Source: a virus
Direction: 5' to 3' (one strand)
IMG/VR virus record: IMGVR_UViG_3300022929_000257
Coordinates: 1 to 21,817 of that record
Length of the DNA stretch: 21,817 nt
In this document: one piece after another, positions 13,641-20,977 of the stretch
How the letters are laid out: each line of letters starts with the position of its first letter
Position numbering within the stretch: the stretch's first letter is position 1
Notes under the pieces: generated by a model
What the model saw: only the letters and a program-made list of their open reading frames with translations
Told to the model about the DNA's origin: nothing
Database searches by the model: none
Made by a program: the position numbers and the translations under genes

Positions 13641-16368
13641 GTTTTCTATTCTTAGAAACATACTCTTCATCCACTAATTCCATCGTACCTTCTACATACA
13701 TATAGTATGGGTCAATACCTACACTATCCCAAAACTTAATTTCAGTATCTGAGATGGTTAATACCTCCTCTAAGGTATCTTGGTCCCCTTCACGACGAGG
13801 ATAACCCCTCACCAACTCCGTCTGTGTCTTAGTAAAGAATGGACGTTTAGTTGGGTCTTCGACCAATATCTCATCACGAATTTCCGTAGAAAAAACAACT
13901 AATAGTGGTTCAATACGTTTGTTAAATGATGCAAGATATCGAGGTACGTTGTATTCACCTAACATATCAGGTTTTTCAGATATGTCTTTTTCATCAATCA
14001 AATAACAATTCAAGACGACCTCATCTTTTTTCTTTTGTACATCACCGTGAGACTTTCTTTCACCATTATTTACATAGTAGATAGTATCACCCAAACCAAC
14101 CTGTAGGTCATGTTTCATCGCTAATTCCATATGTGCTTGACGAGACATTAGTGAACCCGATTTTGTTCTTTTAGTTATGTGTTTTTTATACTCCGCTATT
14201 GATTGTTTTACACGTGCTTTATTGGCAATCTTTGAGATGGGTATCTGACGATTGTAGATGATATCTACATATTCGTAGTAGTACTCTAAGAATTCGTGAC
14301 CCTTACCATCTAACAACATACGAAGACCTTTATCCAAAAATTCAGCAACATAAGTTGGAAGTTTCTTAGACTTAATCGTGTTACCAGTAAGTTTTACTTT
14401 ACCTGTGTCTGTTAATAGTGCGTAGTTTTTACGTGCCACGTTAATTGTTGCTGGCCATTGACCATCAGTATCGAGACCCATTTCACCCCTCATAAAGATA
14501 TCGTTGTACTCAGCAACATCAGCTTCGGAACCGTGATATTCCTTACCCTCAACTACAAGACCATTAATACCTTTACCTATATATGTGTGGGAATCTCTAC
14601 CCTCAGGTACTGAGAAGTTCACACCATCCGTATCCATTACGAGTGGTTTGTATCCTCTTTCCATAAACCACATAATCATCTGACGTAAGTATTGACGACC
14701 TGTACAGGTAATCTGCTCACCCATGTCCATATCTCCCCATGGGAATACGTGAGGTGCTGACAACGAACCGAAGAATGCGTTAATGAAAATCTTAATGGGT
14801 AATTGTTTACGGTTGTATTGTGAGGATAATTTCTTGTCCGTTGATGAGTATTCAGCCGCGAGTTGTTTGTATTTAATACGAGTATCACGGAAATACTTCA
14901 ACATACTCTTCATTGCACCTGTAACATCACACTTAGGGAACACATCGTGAACCAACTGAATGGATGGGTATAGTGATGAGTAATCGAGTTTTAGTACATC
15001 TGTTGAATAACCCACCGCTAACAAACGTGACAAACCACCTGTAAAGGGTCGTTTATCTCCCTTCTGAGGGATTGCAAGTCCGTGCTTGTATGACCACGAA
15101 GCCATAATCATTTTCCACAGTGTGGCGGTACCCATGGTGGACAGACGTTCGTAGGTGGTTGGTACCAACTTAGCAAGTAAGAAGTTAGCTTGATTGTATT
15201 CTTCATCAACTACCATTGTTTCCCAAATATCATCGTATAGATATCTTTCAATGATGTACTTACCATTAACCTCTTCAAATGCACCTGGAAAACGCTCCAT
15301 TAAATTTTCTGTACCAGGTGCTCCGACTTCTTTATATCCACCTGACTTAGGATTGAAATAGTAATCCTTATTGTCAAAATAGATTTTACCAATCTTATCA
15401 CCCTGAACATACACACGGTTTGGTTTCTCAGCCCCGATAAATTGGGTAATATACTTAAGACCCCAACTCTTAATGTCTGAGTTGATTGCTTGTGCTCTAC
15501 GAACCGCATGGGCAATATCCACAACATTGTAACCCCACATCTGCATCTGAGTGTATTCTTCCATCTCATTTGCCAACTTCAACATCCCGTCCTTTGTTCT
15601 AAAATTAACTTCAGGATTAAGGGTTTTGATAATCTTCTTTGGGTCCAAACCTAAAATCTCTGCTCTACGAATTAAGAATGGAAAATCGAAGAATGCCGAG
15701 TTGTATCCACCAATAAGTGTTGGTTTAAGGTGATTTACAATATCAAAAAACTCAATGATAAGTTTTCTTTCTTCTTCAGGATTTTCTGCTGATAATACCT
15801 TTTCATACCCTCTATTGTCTTTCATACCAATGAGGAAGATTTGACTGTCTTCAGGTGAGAGACCTGTGGTCTCGATATCGAATACAAAACGGTGAACCTC
15901 ATCATATTCGTCAAACCCTTTGAAAAGTCGTTTCCCCTTCTGACATAGATATTGTTCTGTTGGTGGTAGAATCATAATATCCCCTGAGTTATCTCTATTC
16001 CATGGGTCTAATCCCCCACCTTTGAAGAAATTAACTAAGTTTGAGTATGATTTGGTTGTCTTGACTATATATTTCAAACCTTTTTCCATTCTCTCATCTC
16101 CATGAGTATCTAACTTCTCAATAAGGATACCGTGGGTTGACATCGCTTGTTTCTGAGATGCTTTTGAACCACCATAGAAATTCTTTCCATGAAGGTCTCC
16201 CACCCATGCAAAAGGAATAAATGAGTCTGATTTGATTTGTTTACCCTGAATAGGGTCTTGAATTACTTTGAATATTTTTCCTGAACGATAGTCGTACTCT
16301 AACGCAACTATATACTTTTCAGGGTCCTCCCCTAATAGGAATTCTTCGATTACTTCTTGTGATACCAT
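13609..16368 (-). CDS. Family B DNA polymerase (gp43-like)
   Basis: A 919-aa replicative polymerase close in length to T4 gp43 (898 aa). The 3'-5' exonuclease is complete: ExoI FVFDIETTG (D164, E166), ExoII GGYNSAFFDFP (N223, D228), and ExoIII Y-x3-D in GYNVVDIAH (Y280, D284). The polymerase motifs are A, LDYSSLYPSI (D462); B, K-x3-N-x3-G in KIFINAFFG (K526, N530, G534); and C, VMDTDGV (D579, D581). All catalytic residues are intact, so it should be active in copying and proofreading. It is transcribed towards the plus-strand block and overlaps the 110-aa gene tail to tail by 32 bases. It lacks a TATTTATA motif and has a TATAAT-like box and a hairpin in its leader, consistent with early rather than late expression and possible self-regulation as in T4. 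Confidence 0.97.
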   Translation of the reverse strand: MVSQEVIEEFLLGEDPEKYIVALEYDYRSGKIFKVIQDPIQGKQIKSDSFIPFAWVGDLHGKNFYGGSKASQKQAMSTHGILIEKLDTHGDERMEKGLKYIVKTTKSYSNLVNFFKGGGLDPWNRDNSGDIMILPPTEQYLCQKGKRLFKGFDEYDEVHRFVFDIETTGLSPEDSQIFLIGMKDNRGYEKVLSAENPEEERKLIIEFFDIVNHLKPTLIGGYNSAFFDFPFLIRRAEILGLDPKKIIKTLNPEVNFRTKDGMLKLANEMEEYTQMQMWGYNVVDIAHAVRRAQAINSDIKSWGLKYITQFIGAEKPNRVYVQGDKIGKIYFDNKDYYFNPKSGGYKEVGAPGTENLMERFPGAFEEVNGKYIIERYLYDDIWETMVVDEEYNQANFLLAKLVPTTYERLSTMGTATLWKMIMASWSYKHGLAIPQKGDKRPFTGGLSRLLAVGYSTDVLKLDYSSLYPSIQLVHDVFPKCDVTGAMKSMLKYFRDTRIKYKQLAAEYSSTDKKLSSQYNRKQLPIKIFINAFFGSLSAPHVFPWGDMDMGEQITCTGRQYLRQMIMWFMERGYKPLVMDTDGVNFSVPEGRDSHTYIGKGINGLVVEGKEYHGSEADVAEYNDIFMRGEMGLDTDGQWPATINVARKNYALLTDTGKVKLTGNTIKSKKLPTYVAEFLDKGLRMLLDGKGHEFLEYYYEYVDIIYNRQIPISKIANKARVKQSIAEYKKHITKRTKSGSLMSRQAHMELAMKHDLQVGLGDTIYYVNNGERKSHGDVQKKKDEVVLNCYLIDEKDISEKPDMLGEYNVPRYLASFNKRIEPLLVVFSTEIRDEILVEDPTKRPFFTKTQTELVRGYPRREGDQDTLEEVLTISDTEIKFWDSVGIDPYYMYVEGTMELVDEEYVSKNRKLMSSLSHQTT

Positions 16369-16391
16369 AATATTTTCTTTTCGTCTGAGAC

Positions 16392-16397
16392 ATTATA
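16392..16397 (-). promoter_or_regulatory. TATAAT-like -10 box before DNA polymerase
   Basis: TATAAT in coding sense (within GTATAATG), 23 bases before the ATG at 16368. No clear -35 TTGACA stands at the right distance; the inverted repeat at 16399-16417 occupies that place. It may be an early promoter. Confidence 0.4.
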
Positions 16398-16398
16398 C

Positions 16399-16417
16399 TC
16401 ACATCGTAGTGATGTGA
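16399..16417 (-). promoter_or_regulatory. 7-bp inverted repeat / hairpin upstream of DNA polymerase
   Basis: TCACATC and GATGTGA are perfect inverted arms with a 5-base loop, 30 bases before the polymerase ATG. In RNA it would form a stable hairpin. In DNA it overlaps the space just upstream of the TATAAT-like box. It could be a translational operator like the gp43-binding hairpin of T4, or a repressor operator. Confidence 0.5.
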
Positions 16418-16469
16418 TTACTCTTTGACATTTATACTATGGAAATAATAAGAAGTGTTTTCCTTCTTG

Positions 16470-16823
16470 TCAAATGATATTGATATAAAGATTTTCCCTA
16501 ATTGGTGCAATCAGTTCACCCATTGAATTAATGATTGAGAACTCACCTAAATACCTACCTTTTCTACGTGTGTCTCTTTGTGACCACTTATAGAAAATAT
16601 AATAGGATGGTGTGGCATCGGGGTTTTGTTGAATCTTTTCGGTGATGAATGCGTTGTTCATCACAATCTTTGGAATACCTGTGGATTCTTCTTTCATTGA
16701 GAAACGGATTGTTGCATTGTCTAAATCCGCATCGAACAACTTCCACGAATCTGTTCGACCATCTCTAACAACCTCCATCTTTAAGATTGGTAACTCACTG
16801 TTTTGTTTTATAAAGAATTCCAT
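16470..16823 (-). CDS. BppU N-terminal-like structural protein
   Basis: A 117-aa protein with the layout of the Ig-like N-terminal domain of phage baseplate upper proteins (BppU, DUF2479 type). It has a first strand pair (LPILKMEVVRDGR), then a DADLDNATIRFSMKEESTG segment, a central VMNNAFI, the YIFYKWSQRDTRRKGRYLGEF core (family pattern Y-x-W...DT...G-x-Y-x-x-E-F), and a final short strand. In siphoviruses this domain anchors receptor-binding proteins to the baseplate. Here it is a stand-alone protein between DNA polymerase and the Pro/Thr stalk giant, so it may be an adaptor for the fibres. A late motif ends only 4 bases before the ATG. The family resemblance is from pattern, not a search. 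Confidence 0.6.
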   Translation of the reverse strand: MEFFIKQNSELPILKMEVVRDGRTDSWKLFDADLDNATIRFSMKEESTGIPKIVMNNAFITEKIQQNPDATPSYYIFYKWSQRDTRRKGRYLGEFSIINSMGELIAPIRENLYINII

Positions 16824-16827
16824 TGTC

Positions 16828-16835
16828 TATAAATA
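16828..16835 (-). promoter_or_regulatory. Putative late promoter motif TATTTATA of the BppU-like gene
   Basis: An exact TATTTATA in coding sense with only GACA between it and the ATG at 16823. If it is a -10 type element the mRNA would be leaderless or nearly so. Confidence 0.6.
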
Positions 16836-16846
16836 TCTTGATAAAG

Positions 16847-16872
16847 AAAAACCCCTCCGAAGAGGGGTTTTA
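16847..16872 (-). terminator. Rho-independent terminator after the Pro/Thr stalk gene
   Basis: The stem is AAAAACCCCTC with GAGGGGTTTT around a CGAA loop, 23 bases after the stalk gene stop at 16895. It has T-rich sequence on both sides, so it could also work on the plus strand. Confidence 0.85.
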
Positions 16873-16894
16873 TATTTTATGTGTTTTTAATTTG

Positions 16895-19800
16895 TTATAA
16901 TGCTTGTGGTACAAAGTCGTAACCAATCGATATGTTGTTATTACCAAGTGTAAATGATTCTGAATCACTTGCCGGAGTTAAACCACTATTCGCTGAAATT
17001 GATGAAACCTCTTGTCCCAATACAGAACCCGCACCTTGTGTTTCTGCGTATATCTGACATCCTGAACCTAATACACCTTGAGATTCAACGTAGTAAAGGA
17101 TTGTATCACCTGGGAACGCTTGGATTGAATCCGTAGAGTCATTTCCACTACCTGTTGCTGTGTATGAAGATTGTAACACTCCATTCACGTAAATAGCTGC
17201 CGAACCTCTAGCACATGTTGCACTTGTGTAGTTAATACTAATCGTTTTTGGTGATACCGATGTCGACGGTGTTACCGTTGGTGTCTTAGTTGGTGTTCTT
17301 GTAGGTGTTCTCGTTGGTGTTGGTGACGCAGTCAATGAAATTGTTGGTGTAACTGTTGGTGTTCTCGTTGGTGTTGGTGACGGAGTTGGTGTTGGTAATG
17401 CACAGAATGAACATGTCGTACCAAATACGTCGATTGAGTATGTTGGAGGTTCAGGTGATTCATCAAAACCAATAATTTGCCAACAAGGAGCCACATCACC
17501 ACCTTTAGATGATAATGATACGTAGTCACCAACCGATGGTACTGCTGGTAAACCAGGAGCTAAGTCGGCGATTGCTTGTGTCGCACCAGGTTGACAGTTA
17601 CCATCAAAGTAAGTTATCTCCTGAATTAGGAATTTATATTCAACACATGGATATGTTTGTACACAACTACTACATCTAGGGAATAATGGGTCATTAGCTG
17701 ACCATGGTTGTCCTCCATCAGCTAACCAATCACCGTCTTTATTTCCTAAGTCACGGAACTCACCACCTGTATATGATGGACCGATAAATCCAACACAACC
17801 GTCAATATAACCTGTTTGGTTTTCTAAGTATAATGATGGATTACCTTCCTCAAGTGAATTCATAATTGATGTGTATTCAGGACCATTCAATCCAATTTTG
17901 TAAACGTAACTATCACAACATGCTGAGAAGTACATTGAGTAGTATACCGTTGATGGTGTTACTGAAGGAGTAACAGACGGAGTAACACTAATAGATGGTG
18001 TTATCGTCGGCTGAGGAGTTTGTGTTGCCTGTGGAGTGTTAGAAGGTGTAACCGTTTGTGTAGGTGCTGGTGTTTGTGTTGCCTGTGCCGTTGGAGTAAC
18101 TGTTGAACTTGCCGTAGGTGCTGGTGTTGATGTCGGTGCTGGTGTACCTGTTGGTTCAGGTGTTGAAGTAGGTGCTGGTGTTGATGTCGGTTGAGGTGTT
18201 GACGTAGGTGTTACACTTGCAGTTTGTGTAGGAGTATTAGTTGGTGTCTCAGTTGGTGTTGGAGTAACAGACGATGTTGGAGTTACACTTGCAGTCGGAG
18301 TAGGACTCGATGTTGGTGTATTAGTTGGAGTATATGTCGGTGACGGTGTCACTGAACTTGTAGGTGTTACCGTTGATGTTGGAGTGTTACTTGGTGTTAC
18401 TGTGTTAGTAGGTGTTGGTGACTGAGTAGGTGTGTTTGTCGGTGTTCTTGATAGAGAAACCGTTGGAGTCACTGTACTTGTTGAAGTAACGGTTGGAGTA
18501 ACTGTTGGTGTTACTGATGACGTTACTGAAGGCGTTGGTGTGTTTGTAGGTGTCTTCGTAGGAGTAACTGTTGGAGTTACTGAAGAAGTTACCGTAGATG
18601 TAATAGTTGCTGTCGGTGTCAACGTAGCTTGTGGTGTCGTTGAAGGTGTTACCGATTGAGTTGGTGTTTGTGTTGGTGTGTTTGATGCAGTAATTGTAGG
18701 AGTTACAGAAGGTGTAACTGATATTGTTGGTGTTACCGTTGATGTTGTAGTAGGTGTAAATGATACTGTTGGAGTAGGTGTTGTACTTACCCCTGGCGTT
18801 TGAGATACCGATGCGGTTACTGATGGTGTCGGAGTGAATGTTACTGACGCAGTTACTGAAGGTGTAGGTGTCTTTGTAGGTGTAGGTGTTTTTGTTGTTG
18901 TTGGTGTGGCAGTTGTTGTAGACTGTGGAGTTGCCGTCGGTGTTGGAGTTGTAGTGGACTGTGGTGTTTGTGTAGGAGTAACTGTAGTTGTAACAGTTGA
19001 CGTAGGTGTAGGTGTTGAAGTACCACCAGGTGTTTGAGTCGGTGTACTCGTTGATGTAGATGCTGGTGTTGATGAAGGCGTAACCGAACTTGTAGGTGTC
19101 GGAGTCGACGTTCCTGCAGGTGTACTGCTCGGAGTGACTGATGATGTTATTGTTGGTGTAAATGATATTGTTGGTGTTGGTGTAGCACTTGAACCTGGCG
19201 TATTTGATACTGAAACTGTTGGAGTTACAGTCGGTGACGGAGTTGCGGTCACTGATTGAGTTGGAGTATTTGTAGGTGTAGACTCTGGAGTCGATGTTGG
19301 TTGTGCAGTTCCTGTTGGTGTTGGAGTTGCAGTACCACCTGGAGTTCCTGTTGGAGTACTTGTATGTGTTGGTTCTGGTGTTGATGAAGGAGTAACCGAA
19401 CTTGTTGGTGTTGGAGTTGCCGTACCACCTGGTGTTCCTGTCGGTGTACTTGTAGATGTTGGGTCTGGTGTTACAGATACACTCGCAGTGACTGACGGTG
19501 TTGGTGTTACCGTACCACCTGGAGTCTGTGTAGGTGTATTTGTTGGTGTTGCAGTTGCCGTGTTAGACGGTGTAACTGAACTACTTGGCGTATTTGTTGG
19601 GGTAACATCAGGTGTAGTTGAAATAGTTGGTGTTGGTGTGTTACTAACACCTGGTGTATCAGAAACTGAAACTGAAGGTGTTGGAGTACTTGTTGTTGTT
19701 GATGTTGGAGTAGATGCTGGTGTACCTGTTGGTGTAGGTGTGGATGTTGTCTGTGGAGTACTTGTAGGTGTTTGTGTCGGCGTAGATGTTGAAGTAGATT

Positions 19801-20437
19801 GAGGTGTACTTGTTGGAGTTGCCGTTGTAGACGCAGTCGGTGTTACTGTTGATTGTGGTGTACCTGTTGGCGTACTTGTTGAAGTGGCTTGAGGTGTTGA
19901 TGTTGGTGATGCTGTAACTGTTGCCGTTGGAGTTACTGTAGATTGAGGAGTTCCCGTTGGTGTACTTGTGTGTGTTGGTTCTGGAGTTGAAGTAACAGTT
20001 GCCGTGATAGTTGCTGTTGGTGTTGACGTGGCTTGTGGTGTACTTGTTGGTGTTCTTGTTGGAGAAACCGTCTGAGTAATTGTTGCGGTCATCGTAGGTG
20101 TTACCGTAGATGTTATCGTTGCAGTGATAGATGGAGTCACCGAAGGTGTTACTGATGGAGTAACTGATGCCGTCACAGAAGGAGTTAACGTAACCGTAGG
20201 TGTAACTGTTTGTGTTTGTGTCGGAGTAGGTGTTGGGTGACCAATCACATAAGTGTAAGACGCTTCGTATGTTTCAGAATAGATTGTATAAGTTCCGTAA
20301 AAGTAGTCAGTAACTAAATCCGCAGGCATAGTAACAACACCAAAGTCCGTTACAGTAGAACCTGTGTCTGCAGTAAAAGTAATGTGAACACTTTCACCTA
20401 CTAAATTGTCACTCAAAAATCTAATTCCGTTTGCCAT
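16895..20437 (-). CDS. Giant Pro/Thr-repeat stalk protein with Cys-rich modules
   Basis: A 1180-aa protein in five parts. Residues 1-67 are a small beta domain (ending [10 protein letters not shown]), likely the anchor. About 68-830 are a nearly pure Thr-Pro-Ser-Val stalk. About 831-1012 are a compact module with ten Cys (ACC, DGC, RCSSC, PC, NC, PCW, TCSFC), Trp and Gly. About 1013-1062 are a second short Pro/Thr linker with Arg/Lys ([10 protein letters not shown]). About 1063-1180 are a C-terminal beta domain with two Cys. It has no signal peptide or transmembrane segment, so it is not an ordinary secreted protein. It is probably a long extended virion fibre with a distal binding head; I do not recognise the modules. 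Neighbours with a LamG lectin and fibre-like repeats support adhesion. The stalk probably varies in length by recombination. A late motif ends 4 bases before the ATG. Confidence 0.85.
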   Translation of the reverse strand: MANGIRFLSDNLVGESVHITFTADTGSTVTDFGVVTMPADLVTDYFYGTYTIYSETYEASYTYVIGHPTPTPTQTQTVTPTVTLTPSVTASVTPSVTPSVTPSITATITSTVTPTMTATITQTVSPTRTPTSTPQATSTPTATITATVTSTPEPTHTSTPTGTPQSTVTPTATVTASPTSTPQATSTSTPTGTPQSTVTPTASTTATPTSTPQSTSTSTPTQTPTSTPQTTSTPTPTGTPASTPTSTTTSTPTPSVSVSDTPGVSNTPTPTISTTPDVTPTNTPSSSVTPSNTATATPTNTPTQTPGGTVTPTPSVTASVSVTPDPTSTSTPTGTPGGTATPTPTSSVTPSSTPEPTHTSTPTGTPGGTATPTPTGTAQPTSTPESTPTNTPTQSVTATPSPTVTPTVSVSNTPGSSATPTPTISFTPTITSSVTPSSTPAGTSTPTPTSSVTPSSTPASTSTSTPTQTPGGTSTPTPTSTVTTTVTPTQTPQSTTTPTPTATPQSTTTATPTTTKTPTPTKTPTPSVTASVTFTPTPSVTASVSQTPGVSTTPTPTVSFTPTTTSTVTPTISVTPSVTPTITASNTPTQTPTQSVTPSTTPQATLTPTATITSTVTSSVTPTVTPTKTPTNTPTPSVTSSVTPTVTPTVTSTSTVTPTVSLSRTPTNTPTQSPTPTNTVTPSNTPTSTVTPTSSVTPSPTYTPTNTPTSSPTPTASVTPTSSVTPTPTETPTNTPTQTASVTPTSTPQPTSTPAPTSTPEPTGTPAPTSTPAPTASSTVTPTAQATQTPAPTQTVTPSNTPQATQTPQPTITPSISVTPSVTPSVTPSTVYYSMYFSACCDSYVYKIGLNGPEYTSIMNSLEEGNPSLYLENQTGYIDGCVGFIGPSYTGGEFRDLGNKDGDWLADGGQPWSANDPLFPRCSSCVQTYPCVEYKFLIQEITYFDGNCQPGATQAIADLAPGLPAVPSVGDYVSLSSKGGDVAPCWQIIGFDESPEPPTYSIDVFGTTCSFCALPTPTPSPTPTRTPTVTPTISLTASPTPTRTPTRTPTKTPTVTPSTSVSPKTISINYTSATCARGSAAIYVNGVLQSSYTATGSGNDSTDSIQAFPGDTILYYVESQGVLGSGCQIYAETQGAGSVLGQEVSSISANSGLTPASDSESFTLGNNNISIGYDFVPQAL
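17250..17400 (-). repeat. Short second Thr-Pro repeat between C-terminal modules
   Basis: About 50 residues of Thr-Pro repeat with Arg/Lys substitutions ([14 protein letters not shown]). It contains a near-duplicate of about 30 bases (around 17290-17330 and 17350-17385). Confidence 0.8.
17945..20234 (-). repeat. Degenerate Thr-Pro coding repeat (main stalk)
   Basis: About 2.3 kb of imperfect short repeats coding for Thr-Pro-x-x units, with strong C+A richness on the coding strand and G+T richness on the plus strand. Longer units recur inside it: [31 protein letters not shown], and a SVS-x-TPG-x-S-x-TPTPT-x-S block in three copies. Confidence 0.9.
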
Positions 20438-20441
20438 TACA

Positions 20442-20449
20442 TATAAATA
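20442..20449 (-). promoter_or_regulatory. Putative late promoter motif TATTTATA of the stalk gene
   Basis: An exact TATTTATA in coding sense with only TGTA between it and the ATG at 20437, the same 4-base spacing as at 16828. Confidence 0.6.
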
Positions 20450-20485
20450 CTTTACAATATTAATTTGTTAGTTAAAAAAATAAAC

Positions 20486-20938
20486 TTACCAAGAAGTTTC
20501 TATATTAATTCTTCTCCAAGAATTTTGTGATATACACACATACATGTATGAATCATCAAAAACTACATCTCCCTTATTACCTTCAGAAGTTGAGGATGTT
20601 GGTACTGAGGCGTTTTTTATCTCCATACTGTCATCAACATTAGTTTCACTAATTGTTTTGTTACCAATATGTATTGTGTTACTTCCTAAATATAAATCTC
20701 TAAATTTATATTCTGCACTACCCAAATCGTATGTATCATTTGTTGTTGGAATTATATGTCCTGTTAAATTAAATTGTGACCCATCAGCTTGTAATGATGT
20801 TGAACCTGAGAAAATTTTTGTTAATAATTCTGCGTATGTTATTTTTTTGGCGTTATTACCATCATGAATAATAATTAAATCAGTACTTTGTGGTGTACCT
20901 GTAAATGATGTTAATTGTTCTATCGTTAAATTAGCCAT
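20486..20938 (-). CDS. Short tail fibre-like protein
   Basis: A 150-aa protein. Its middle reads GHIIPTTNDTYDLGSAEYKFRDLYLGSNTIHIG, a segment typical of phage fibre and neck-appendage proteins (a D-x-Y-D-L-G-S...W/F-R-D-L-Y-L unit that forms strands in trimeric fibres). The N-terminal 50 residues (LTIEQLTSFTG...DLIIIHDGNNAKKITYAELLTKIF) match the usual attachment region of such fibres in environmental phages. The C-terminus has a VVFDDSYMYVCISQNSWRRI pattern, the widespread G-x-x-x-W strand pair at the end of fibres. It probably forms a short fibre or a connector in the adhesion apparatus together with the stalk proteins on both sides. A late motif lies 13 bases before the ATG, and the leader is A-rich without a Shine-Dalgarno sequence. 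Confidence 0.75.
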   Translation of the reverse strand: MANLTIEQLTSFTGTPQSTDLIIIHDGNNAKKITYAELLTKIFSGSTSLQADGSQFNLTGHIIPTTNDTYDLGSAEYKFRDLYLGSNTIHIGNKTISETNVDDSMEIKNASVPTSSTSEGNKGDVVFDDSYMYVCISQNSWRRINIETSW

Positions 20939-20951
20939 TTCTTTTTTATTT

Positions 20952-20959
20952 TATAAATA
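20952..20959 (-). promoter_or_regulatory. Putative late promoter motif TATTTATA of the short fibre gene
   Basis: An exact TATTTATA in coding sense, 13 bases before the ATG at 20938, in the 39-base gap after the LamG gene. Confidence 0.65.
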
Positions 20960-20977
20960 GTTTATCTTATGAGAATA

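Larger units (their letters stand above)
16369..16469. other. Intergenic leader region of DNA polymerase
   Basis: 101 bases without a gene. It holds the TATAAT-like box and inverted repeat listed separately; no terminator hairpin for the BppU-like gene is evident. Confidence 0.5.

Noticed and set aside
18432-19802. Plus-strand ORFs rich in Gly-Val repeats at 18432-18659, 18834-19037 and 19488-19802
   Set aside because: They are antisense reflections of the Thr-Pro codons of the stalk gene, with no promoter motif or independent coding signs.
17250-20234. CRISPR array or satellite-like noncoding repeat
   Set aside because: Units are degenerate, have no fixed repeat-spacer spacing, keep an open minus-strand frame throughout, and no cas genes are near.
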